Assembly: GCF_029029505.1 (NCBI RefSeq)
Contig: NZ_JAKJSD010000001.1
Span: 538,092-602,091 of the forward strand
Direction of reading: 5' to 3'
Source: Ancylomarina sp. DW003
GTDB lineage: Bacteria; Bacteroidota; Bacteroidia; Bacteroidales; Marinifilaceae
DNA: 64,000 nt
A model generated the notes under the pieces. That model made no database searches. It saw only the letters and a program-made list of their open reading frames with translations, and was not told the origin of the DNA. Positions 16,688-23,700 of the stretch are shown one piece after another; the stretch's first letter is position 1, and the number at the start of each line of letters is the position of its first letter. The position numbers and the translations under genes are program-made.

Positions 16688-17572
16688 GTGCAACATTTAG
16701 ATGAATCAGTTAGATATATATTAGATAAAAGTAAGGAGGATAGAATTTTCTTTTTAAAATGTGATAAATGGTTCGATTACAGGAAGGCAAGCGAGATATT
16801 TAAAATATTGGAGGACTTACTAAAACATCCACCTGTTCTCCGCATGCCAAATCTGCTTATTACAGCAGAGACGAATAATGGGAAAACTGCATTAGTACGT
16901 AAGTTTTACTCAAAATATAAGCCGCATGTCGAAATAGAAAATAATAGAATATCTGGAAGAGCAATATATGTGCAAGCCCCTCCAATTCCCGATGAAAGAA
17001 GATTCTACAATATTTTACTTGAAGAACTAAATATTTCATACAGTATTTCAGATAAACTCGAAAAAAAAAGAATCCAAGTTCTTAATGCTTTGCAAAATTT
17101 AGGAACGAAAATGGTTATTATTGATGAAATTCATCATATACAGACAGGATCGCTTGTCAAACAAAAAGCATTTGTTAACATGCTTATAACACTATCTGAC
17201 CTTCTTCAAATTGTGATAATTGCAGTGGGTATTTTTGAAGCACATAGCTCTTTCGCAATTACCTCTCAATTCTCCAATCGCTTCGATTGGATTTCCCTGC
17301 CAAAATGGGAGTTGAACGAAGATTATTTTCGACTTTTAGAAAATTTTGCAAAGTTTCTGCCTCTGCACCATCCATCGACTATACAAGAACCTGACATAGC
17401 TTCCAAAATACTAAAAATGAGTGAGGGCACCATTGGTGAAATATCAAAAATCCTTACCATTGCGGGTATAAAAGCCATTATTTCCGAGACAGAACAAATT
17501 GATAGACATATTCTAGAAAACATCAATTATCTGACACCATCAAATCGGAGGTCTTATTCATCTTTTTTTTGA
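16688..17572 (+). CDS. tniB: TniB/TnsC-type AAA ATPase of a transposon
   Basis: The 294 residues match TniB: an N-terminal HLDESVRYILDKSKEDRI-FF and KWFDYRKA, then RMPNLLITAETNNGKTALVR (Walker A, with Ala replacing the usual first Gly), MVIIDEIHH (Walker B) and a sensor region. TniB/TnsC uses ATP to bring the TniA transposase to the target chosen by TniQ/TnsD. The start is a GTG at 16690-16688 in reading direction; the length is near normal. TniA and TniQ are not in the window. It converges on the recombinase gene with a 19-base overlap and lies 700 bases from the element end. Confidence 0.8.
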   Translation: MQHLDESVRYILDKSKEDRIFFLKCDKWFDYRKASEIFKILEDLLKHPPVLRMPNLLITAETNNGKTALVRKFYSKYKPHVEIENNRISGRAIYVQAPPIPDERRFYNILLEELNISYSISDKLEKKRIQVLNALQNLGTKMVIIDEIHHIQTGSLVKQKAFVNMLITLSDLLQIVIIAVGIFEAHSSFAITSQFSNRFDWISLPKWELNEDYFRLLENFAKFLPLHHPSTIQEPDIASKILKMSEGTIGEISKILTIAGIKAIISETEQIDRHILENINYLTPSNRRSYSSFF

Positions 17573-18156
17573 TCAATTAGAATACTCTTTCTGTAACGAG
17601 CAGTAACACCTTCACGACTTAAATATCTGTATATTGTAGCCCTAGATTTATTTAATATTTTAACGATCTTTTCAACTTCAATTCCTTTTAAATACATATT
17701 TTTGGCTTTTCGAGCTGCAACCTTATCGTAATCTCCTTTAATTCGTCCCCCTACCACCCCTTTCAATTTGGCTCTTGCAAGACCAACTCTCGTATCTCGT
17801 AGATAAACGGAATCTTTCATATCAATAAAATTTCGACAAATTATGAGAAACTGTTTATTTGTCAAAGTATTAAAGTATGGTTCTGAAAGACTTTTATAAT
17901 GAATTCCCATTCCCTCTAATTCCAATAGAAATCCGATAAAATTAACTACTTGTATGGCTAAACGATCATTGGAATACACTACCAGAGTATCATCACGATA
18001 GAGAGAATCTTTAATCCTATCTAATAAAGATCTTTCCCTTTCACTCTTTAAGGAATTAAATTGAATAATTTTTTTACACCCTTCTTTTTGAAGAGCAATG
18101 ATATCGTTTTCGACTTCTCCATTTTCAAAATAACTATAAGTTAAGCCTACTTTCAT
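17554..18156 (-). CDS. Divergent serine recombinase (TniR/resolvase-like)
   Basis: The 200-residue product is built as a small serine resolvase. The N-terminal catalytic part starts VGLTYSYFENGE, where S8 aligns with the Ser of the usual GYARVST; LVVYSNDRLA stands for the usual V-LDRLGR, keeping the first Arg but not the second. VGLARAKLKGVVGGR is the E-helix to DNA-binding linker, and the C-terminal HTH is NKSRATIYRYLSREGV. The family resolves cointegrates at res sites next to transposon ends. Missing RVST and the second Arg make it unusual, and activity is uncertain. The 75 bases between its start and the end repeats could hold the res site. Confidence 0.75.
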   Translation of the reverse strand: MKVGLTYSYFENGEVENDIIALQKEGCKKIIQFNSLKSERERSLLDRIKDSLYRDDTLVVYSNDRLAIQVVNFIGFLLELEGMGIHYKSLSEPYFNTLTNKQFLIICRNFIDMKDSVYLRDTRVGLARAKLKGVVGGRIKGDYDKVAARKAKNMYLKGIEVEKIVKILNKSRATIYRYLSREGVTARYRKSILIDQKKDE

Positions 18157-18231
18157 GATTATACCTTTAAGTTTAAAAAATTAAGTATGTATAAATTTGG
18201 AATTAATTTATTATATATTGGAAAAATGGTA

Positions 18232-18296
18232 TTAGCATATGTTAATGTAAATTTGCAAAAGCGATTGTATTTTTGCATCTTCTAATGTAAATGACA
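18232..18296 (-). repeat. Transposon right end with two transposase-binding direct repeats
   Basis: Read on the minus strand, the element begins TGTCATTTACATTAG at 18296, directly after the comM codons for VGGG. Two 21-base direct repeats (18272-18292 and 18232-18252) match at 17 positions and share ATTTACATTA and ATGC. This layout, a TGTCA terminus plus ~20-bp repeats, is that of Tn5053/Tn7-type ends where the transposase binds. The expected 5-bp target duplication would involve 18297-18301 and its partner outside the window. Confidence 0.7.
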
Positions 18297-19156
18297 CCAC
18301 CACCTACGAGGGCTACATCAGATATGGTGTGGTGCGGAGATCGAAAAGGACGCTTAGTCATTAAACCATTATCTTTTTCAAGAGTACCAGCAACAGAATG
18401 AATTTTTGTTGTTTCCAGTGCTTCCTGCAAACTCAATGGAGGCAATATGCCTGGTATGCGCTTTGCCAACATGGTTTTTCCAGAACCCGGAGGTCCGATC
18501 ATGATAATATTGTGTCCCCCCGCTGCTGCAATTTCAAGAGCACGTTTCACATTCTCCTGTCCTTTTACATCGGCAAAATCGTGCTCAAAACGATTCAAAT
18601 GGGAATAAAATTCTGCTCTGGTATCCACTTCAGTTATTACTAACTCAGTATCTCCATTAAAAAAGTCAATCAACTCCTTAATATTTTCAATACCATAAAC
18701 CTTCAAATTATTTACAACAGCTGCTTCTTTTGCATTTTCCTTGGGTAAAATCAAACCTTCAAAACCTTCCTCTCTGGCTTTAATTGCCATTGGCAAAACA
18801 CCTTTTATAGGAACTAAACTTCCATCAAGCGAAAGCTCTCCCATGATTACATATTTTTGTAAATCGGGGCACTTAATTTGCTCAGTTGCCGTTAAAATTC
18901 CAACTGCCAATGGTAAATCGTATGCCGATCCTTCTTTTCGAATATCAGCTGGGGCCATATTAATGATGATTTTTTTTCCCGGAATTTTATAGCCGACTTC
19001 ACGCAATGCAGAATCAATACGCTGCTGGCTTTCTTTCACGGCATTGTCGGGTAAACCAACTAATGAAAAACGAACTCCGTTAAAAACATTGACTTCAATT
19101 GTAATAGTGGTGGCATGAATACCATACACAGCACTTCCGTAGGTTTTGATGAGCAT
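18242..19156 (-). pseudogene. comM: comM (YifB-type Mg-chelatase-like ATPase), cut by transposon insertion
   Basis: The frame encodes 304 residues, against about 510 for intact ComM. It begins MLIKTYGSAVYGIHA, keeps the ChlI-like domain and Walker A (GPPGSGKTMLAKR), and reaches FRSPHHTISDVALVGGG. There the normal continuation with Walker B and the C-terminal domain is lost: the last 17 residues are read from the transposon end. ComM promotes branch migration of imported DNA in natural transformation, and without Walker B it should be inactive. Tn7-like elements using comM as attachment site are known, for example the Tn6022/AbaR group in Acinetobacter. Native sequence is 18297-19156. Confidence 0.85.
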
Positions 19157-19361
19157 TTGATCTAATTTTAAAGGATTAGATAATGTAAGGAGTCTTTAAA
19201 TTAACGATTTATGCTGAGTTAAATAAAAATATTTTTAGGATTAAGCCTTTTATAAGCAAAAATCTATTTGAATATTCTCATTCCAAATAGTTTTCAACAG
19301 AGGTGTTAATAAGTTGATTATTGAAATATTTAAGAGAGAGAAACATTCTTCCACAGGAAAG

Positions 19362-19394
19362 TTTAACTTTAAACTAATTTTTAAAATAAATTTG
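19362..19394 (+). promoter_or_regulatory. Candidate Bacteroidota promoter of thyA
   Basis: TAAATTTG (19387-19394) fits the TAnnTTTG -7 box, with a weaker TTTA -33 element 21 bases upstream. The -7 box ends only 7 bases before the thyA ATG, so the transcript would be leaderless or nearly so. Confidence 0.4.
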
Positions 19395-19401
19395 AACAAA
19401 C

Positions 19402-20196
19402 ATGCGTCAATATCTCGAATTGCTTGAAAAGGTTACTCAAGAGGGTAATCAAAAAGGAGACAGAACCGGAACCGGAACCATCAGCCTTTTCGGTCATCAG
19501 ATGCGATTCGACCTATCGAAAGGATTTCCTGTACTGACTACGAAAAAACTTCATTTAAAATCGATTATTCACGAATTACTCTGGTTTTTAAATGGCGATA
19601 CGAACGTAAAATACCTTCAGGATAATGGAGTAAGAATTTGGAATGAGTGGGCTGATGAGAATGGTGATTTAGGACATGTTTACGGCTATCAATGGCGTTC
19701 CTGGCCAAAACCTAATGGCGAACATGTTGATCAAATTTCTCAATTGATACATGATATTAAAAATAATCCGAACTCGCGACGTTTAATTGTAAGTGCATGG
19801 AATGTTGCTGATATTGAAAATATGGCTTTGCCTCCATGTCATGCCTTATTCCAATTTTATGTGGCAGATGGTAAACTATCATGTCAGCTCTACCAGCGAA
19901 GTGCTGACATCTTTTTGGGTGTCCCATTTAATATTGCATCATACGCTTTGCTTACAATGATGATTGCACAGGTTTGTGATTTAGAGCCTGGTGATTTTGT
20001 TCATACATTAGGCGATGCTCATATCTACAACAATCATCTTGAACAAGTTGATTTACAATTGACACGTGAACCTAAAAAGCTACCTCAAATGAAAATCAAT
20101 CCTGATGTGAAAAGCATATTCGATTTCAAATATGAGGATTTCAGCCTGGAAAACTACGAAGCTGATCCAAGTATAAAGGGAGCTATATCAGTCTAA
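19402..20196 (+). CDS. thyA: Thymidylate synthase
   Basis: ThyA methylates dUMP to dTMP using methylene-tetrahydrofolate, which becomes dihydrofolate. The 264 residues match the E. coli length and contain all landmarks: [18 protein letters not shown], the nucleophile in PPCHALFQF (C146, the same number as in E. coli), [18 protein letters not shown] and GDAHIYNNH. It starts the folate unit; folA follows after 80 bases of AT-rich sequence with an ATAATTTAT-type hairpin. ComM is divergent upstream. Confidence 0.97.
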   Translation: MRQYLELLEKVTQEGNQKGDRTGTGTISLFGHQMRFDLSKGFPVLTTKKLHLKSIIHELLWFLNGDTNVKYLQDNGVRIWNEWADENGDLGHVYGYQWRSWPKPNGEHVDQISQLIHDIKNNPNSRRLIVSAWNVADIENMALPPCHALFQFYVADGKLSCQLYQRSADIFLGVPFNIASYALLTMMIAQVCDLEPGDFVHTLGDAHIYNNHLEQVDLQLTREPKKLPQMKINPDVKSIFDFKYEDFSLENYEADPSIKGAISV

Positions 20197-20276
20197 ACGA
20201 ATTTAAATTTATAAATTATGAGTTATGAATTGTTTAAATTCATAATTAATAATTTATCATTTATAATTATTGAAAT

Positions 20277-20762
20277 ATGAAACTATCTATCATCGTTGCA
20301 GCCTCTCAAAACAATGTTATTGGGAAAGATAATCAACTGATTTGGCGTTTATCTGCCGACTTAAAACGATTCAAGGCTTTGACTACAGGTCACCATATTA
20401 TTATGGGTCGTAAAACTTTCGATTCAATAGGAAAACCACTACCTAATCGTACATCTATCATTATCACCCGTCAAGCTGATTATAAAGCTGAGGGTTGTAT
20501 TGTAGTTAATTCTTTGGAGGATGCTTTGGCTCAGGTAAAAGATGATCAGGAAGCTTTTATCATTGGCGGAGGAACTATCTATAAAGAAGCAATGGATAAG
20601 GCTGATAAGCTGTATCTAACTCGTGTTCACAATAAATTTGATGGTGACACCTTTTTCCCTAAGCTTGACTTTAAACATTGGGAAAGTGTAAAACGTGAAG
20701 ATCATCTTCCAAGTGAGAAAAATGAATATGCTTATTCTTTCATCGACTATGTGAAAAAATAG
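20277..20762 (+). CDS. folA: Dihydrofolate reductase
   Basis: The 161-residue enzyme regenerates tetrahydrofolate from the dihydrofolate made by ThyA, with NADPH. It has MKLSIIVAASQNNVIGKDNQLIWRLSADL (the active-site loop, with Asp at LSADLKRFK), the NADPH-binding IIMGRKTFDSIGKPLPNR and FIIGGGTIYKEAM. The following GNAT gene begins 3 bases after its stop. Confidence 0.96.
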   Translation: MKLSIIVAASQNNVIGKDNQLIWRLSADLKRFKALTTGHHIIMGRKTFDSIGKPLPNRTSIIITRQADYKAEGCIVVNSLEDALAQVKDDQEAFIIGGGTIYKEAMDKADKLYLTRVHNKFDGDTFFPKLDFKHWESVKREDHLPSEKNEYAYSFIDYVKK

Positions 20763-20765
20763 AGC

Positions 20766-21293
20766 ATGATTGAACTCAAATCTTTAAATAAGCTTCACGT
20801 TAGTCCATTTTACGATTGGCTAAATGATGAAGATAGTATCAAGTATTCACTCTCAGCTTTTCAAAAAATCAACACAAAAAATGAAGTTGATCTTTGGTTT
20901 CATTCTGTACTTGAAAACAAGAATGGTCTTAACTTAGGAATATTTCTCCAAGGCAGTAAGCAATTGATAGGTTATGCAGGTATCTGTAACATATCAAGCT
21001 CAAACAAATCTGGAGAATACTTTATTTTCATAGGTGATAAGTCAGTCTGGGGAAAGGGAATTGGCAGTGAGGTTACGAAACAAATCCTCAAGATTGCATT
21101 TATCGAACAGGGATTAAATCGTCTGATGCTAACTGTATCAGAACCTAATATTGGTGGTGTAAAAGCCTATCAAAAAGCAGGTTTTGTTTCTGAGGGAAGA
21201 TACAGACAAGCCTGTTTCAGAGATGGGAAGTTTCATGATAAACTTATCATGTCTGTTTTAAAAGAAGACTATCTTAAAACAACACAAGCATAA
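20766..21293 (+). CDS. GNAT-family acetyltransferase (RimJ/RimL type)
   Basis: The 175 residues fit the GNAT fold: the pyrophosphate-binding loop is GKGIGSEVTKQIL, followed by LTVSEPNIGGVKAYQKAGF, where the Asn and the KAGF motif are typical of RimJ/RimL-like N-terminal or small-molecule acetyltransferases. The substrate cannot be predicted. The start 3 bases after folA shows co-transcription; a strong terminator ends the unit at 21326. Confidence 0.85.
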   Translation: MIELKSLNKLHVSPFYDWLNDEDSIKYSLSAFQKINTKNEVDLWFHSVLENKNGLNLGIFLQGSKQLIGYAGICNISSSNKSGEYFIFIGDKSVWGKGIGSEVTKQILKIAFIEQGLNRLMLTVSEPNIGGVKAYQKAGFVSEGRYRQACFRDGKFHDKLIMSVLKEDYLKTTQA

Positions 21294-21297
21294 ACAA

Positions 21298-21330
21298 AAA
21301 AAGTCTGGTTCATCACCAGACTTTTTGTTT
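21298..21330 (+). terminator. Intrinsic terminator of thyA-folA-GNAT
   Basis: A perfect 12-bp stem (AAAAAGTCTGGT with ACCAGACTTTTT) and 5-base loop are followed by a T-rich tract. Confidence 0.9.
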
Positions 21331-21345
21331 TTATATAGAAGAGTA

Positions 21346-21435
21346 GCTTAAGCTATTCTTAAATGTTTCATATTGGTTTTCTCCAGTTTACTTGCCGCAT
21401 ATTTAGCATCACTCGTTACAGTTTTCTCCTCCGAT
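21346..21435 (-). pseudogene. Duplicated 3' end of clpX
   Basis: On the minus strand this reads [18 protein letters not shown] and a stop, the C-terminus of the intact clpX at 35747. 39 consecutive bases are identical (21347-21385 with 35746-35784), and the match continues with scattered differences to about 21420-21435. No upstream part of clpX is present. The copy has the same orientation as clpX and lies on the far side of the RiPP island, so the two form a direct repeat around it. It overlaps the IS256 relic at its right edge. Confidence 0.85.
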
Positions 21436-21562
21436 AATGTAGGAAGGAAATCAGCTTACCTAGCAACTAGAGGAGCAACAAAGAAATGGATCATACCAAT
21501 TAGAAACTAGAGAATAAACTCAATCAGTTTTTGGCTGTATTTGAGAAAAGGGTCAGGCTATA
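21421..21562 (+). pseudogene. IS256-family transposase relic (C-terminal end)
   Basis: From 21421 the plus frame reads VFSSDNVGRKSAYLATRGA, then TKKWIIPIRN and a stop at 21508. This is the end of an IS256/mutator-type transposase, whose C-terminus usually reads YLA-NATKKWTMPI-NW. After a frameshift it continues LNQFLAVFEKRV, matching the terminal LNQF---FEGR. The following hairpin and TTACACAGTTTACAGGACA (to about 21600) resemble IS256-type outer ends. No 5' part is present, so the element is dead. Confidence 0.65.
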
Positions 21563-21638
21563 AACCTAACCCTTGATATTTTAACTTACACAGTTTACAG
21601 GACACCGTTTATCTAAATATGCAGATAAAAATTATTAG

Positions 21639-23693
21639 CTAAATATTTAATTCCTTTTTTAAGTAAGTATTACTATTTGAGTTTTGTAGCAAATTGATAA
21701 TATATCTGATATCAACAACAATATTTCTAAAACGATTAATATCATAATACAAATCACTTATTGTTCCTTGTTGATTTCTGTCAAAATTCAATCCGATTAA
21801 TTGCCCTTTTGCATTAATAACTGGACTTCCTGAATTTCCTGTAGCAGTATGACAATTTGCAATAAAGCACACAGGCGTTTTTTTATTAATGCCAGCTAAA
21901 ATTGGAAGGTTCTTTATTTCACTTCCTAAATAGTGTTTTTCATTCTCATATTTCAATAAATCTTTATATGTTGTTCGAAAGCCAGCCTTCATCTCATCGG
22001 TAGAATAACTCTTGATTTTACCATATGAGAATCGAAAATTTTTATCTGCTCCAAGCCATACTTGATCTTCTTTTAAATTGGAAGCCAAAACACTTATATA
22101 TTCGTCTTTTAGTTTATTAACTCTTTGAGAAATAACTGGTAAAAAAGGCCAGACTTTTTTGGCATAAAATTCTTCAACTTCTTCCACAAATAAAAACATG
22201 GGTGAGGTTTGAATTTCTTCTGGTTTAGTTTGGATTGCCTGTTTCAAATTCCCGAAAGAACAGAAAACCTTATCTTGAAACAAATCATCACACCATAATT
22301 CCAGTTGATCTTGATTGTGTCTAAAACTCTGAATTTGAAATTCTTTGTTTAGTTTTAACTTATACAATCTCATAAATCCCAAAAAGAAATCTTTGTCTTC
22401 TTGTATATGAATTTTGTTATAAAGCTTTTTCAGTTTTTTAAACACATCTTCATTATTCAATATCGAATAATTGTATTTTGTTGATTTTAAAATTGATGAA
22501 ACTTGTTTTACTAATCGATATAATTGGATAAATTGAAACCCTTCACGATAAAAATCATAGGAATTAGAATACACCTCCATTTCTTCATAATTCTTATACA
22601 TTTTATTCTGAAGCTTTCTAATCGTATCCCGAATTTCATTAGAAGATACTTTATCTGATATTTGTTTTTCCTCTTCGAATCTTAATGCCACATATTTCTC
22701 TTTCGTATTTTCAGCTATTAATTCTCTCCACATTTTAACTTTATTGAGTAAGCCTCTTCTAAGTAATGCATTATGGGCACTCATATCAATAGTGGAATTT
22801 TCCTCTATCGTTTTTATCTTAAGTTCATATAATTTCTTTCTCAAAGGGTAACTTTCCTGAGCCATCAATTCAATGAAAGAAGACATTTGATAAGGACTTC
22901 CAGCACCAGGATATCCCAGAACCATACTGAAATCATTTTCTTGATAGGCTTGAAAACCCAATGGGAGAAAATTTGAAGTTGAAAAAGGTATATTTGCCTT
23001 ACTATACTCTGTTGCTTCCCCTTCTACATTAGTGTAAATTCTAAACATCGCAAAATCAGCACTAAATCGAGGCCATTGCCAATTTGTTTCTTCTCCTCCA
23101 TAACGCCCAATTAAGGATGGGGGCACACAAACAAGTCTAATGTCTCTATAAATTCTATATGTGTACATCACATAACGAGTTCCCCCCAATACTGGCTTAA
23201 CTTGATAATCGTATAAATCACATTCTGATTTTCTTTCAAAAATATATTCTTGAATTATAGTTTCTACATCGAAGTCGTTCTTTCCTTTTATAATATCCTC
23301 AGTAACTTCTTCGATATTTTCTAAGGTTTTAACAAATAAGTTTGGAATAGGTATCTCTTCTGATTTATTAGCAGCCCAATATCCTTGCTTTTCAAGAATT
23401 TCTTTGTGATTAGGAATTTTATCTAATATTTGAGGAGAGCAACAATGATAATTGGTCATTAATAATCCTTTTTGAGATACAATAACACCAGAACAACTCC
23501 CATTAAAAGACACAACTGATCTGCTCAAACAGTTAGGATCTTTAATGTTTAGCAATAGATCGGGGTCAATTTCTAAACCCAGTTCGATTAATTTTTGATA
23601 TATCGATTGATTGATCTGAGCTAACCACATTCCTTCGTCTGCAAAACAAATTTTTATTTGGAAAAGAAGTAGTAAGATTATAATCTTTTTCAT
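21639..23693 (-). CDS. S46-family dipeptidyl peptidase, DPP11-type (Asp/Glu-specific) by its key Arg
   Basis: The 684-residue protein has a signal peptide (about 1-18) and the S46 catalytic triad: His83 in LLMTNYHCC, Asp213 in WPRFSADFAMFRIY and Ser621 in ATGNSGSPV. S46 enzymes are periplasmic serine peptidases that remove dipeptides from free N-termini. Specificity is set by residue 673 of P. gingivalis DPP7 (Gly) and DPP11 (Arg), 18 residues after the catalytic Ser; here GLNFDRN places Arg639 exactly at +18, the DPP11 (Asp/Glu at P1) signature. It lies 7 bases after the outer-membrane protein gene, as the last gene of the RiPP cluster. The peptide cores begin with three Xaa-Asp pairs, which makes them likely substrates. 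Confidence 0.88.
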   Translation of the reverse strand: MKKIIILLLLFQIKICFADEGMWLAQINQSIYQKLIELGLEIDPDLLLNIKDPNCLSRSVVSFNGSCSGVIVSQKGLLMTNYHCCSPQILDKIPNHKEILEKQGYWAANKSEEIPIPNLFVKTLENIEEVTEDIIKGKNDFDVETIIQEYIFERKSECDLYDYQVKPVLGGTRYVMYTYRIYRDIRLVCVPPSLIGRYGGEETNWQWPRFSADFAMFRIYTNVEGEATEYSKANIPFSTSNFLPLGFQAYQENDFSMVLGYPGAGSPYQMSSFIELMAQESYPLRKKLYELKIKTIEENSTIDMSAHNALLRRGLLNKVKMWRELIAENTKEKYVALRFEEEKQISDKVSSNEIRDTIRKLQNKMYKNYEEMEVYSNSYDFYREGFQFIQLYRLVKQVSSILKSTKYNYSILNNEDVFKKLKKLYNKIHIQEDKDFFLGFMRLYKLKLNKEFQIQSFRHNQDQLELWCDDLFQDKVFCSFGNLKQAIQTKPEEIQTSPMFLFVEEVEEFYAKKVWPFLPVISQRVNKLKDEYISVLASNLKEDQVWLGADKNFRFSYGKIKSYSTDEMKAGFRTTYKDLLKYENEKHYLGSEIKNLPILAGINKKTPVCFIANCHTATGNSGSPVINAKGQLIGLNFDRNQQGTISDLYYDINRFRNIVVDIRYIINLLQNSNSNTYLKKELNI

Positions 23694-23700
23694 AACACTG

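Larger units (their letters stand above)
1..18296. mobile_element. Right part of a Tn7/Tn5053-like transposon carrying metal-resistance cargo, inserted in comM
   Basis: The right boundary is seen directly. The comM reading frame is intact up to the codons for VGGG and then runs into sequence that starts TGTCATTTACA on the minus strand, the TGTCA start used by Tn5053/Tn402-family ends, with two 21-nt direct repeats (18232-18252 and 18272-18292). A TniB ATPase and a serine recombinase lie next to this end. The left end is outside the window, so all of 1-18,296 is assigned to the element by inference. TniA and TniQ/TnsD homologues are not seen here. The metal genes at 258-15,941 would be cargo, but nested insertions cannot be excluded. 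Confidence 0.6.

Noticed and set aside
21346..21435. A second functional clpX
   Set aside because: Only about the last 30 codons are present.
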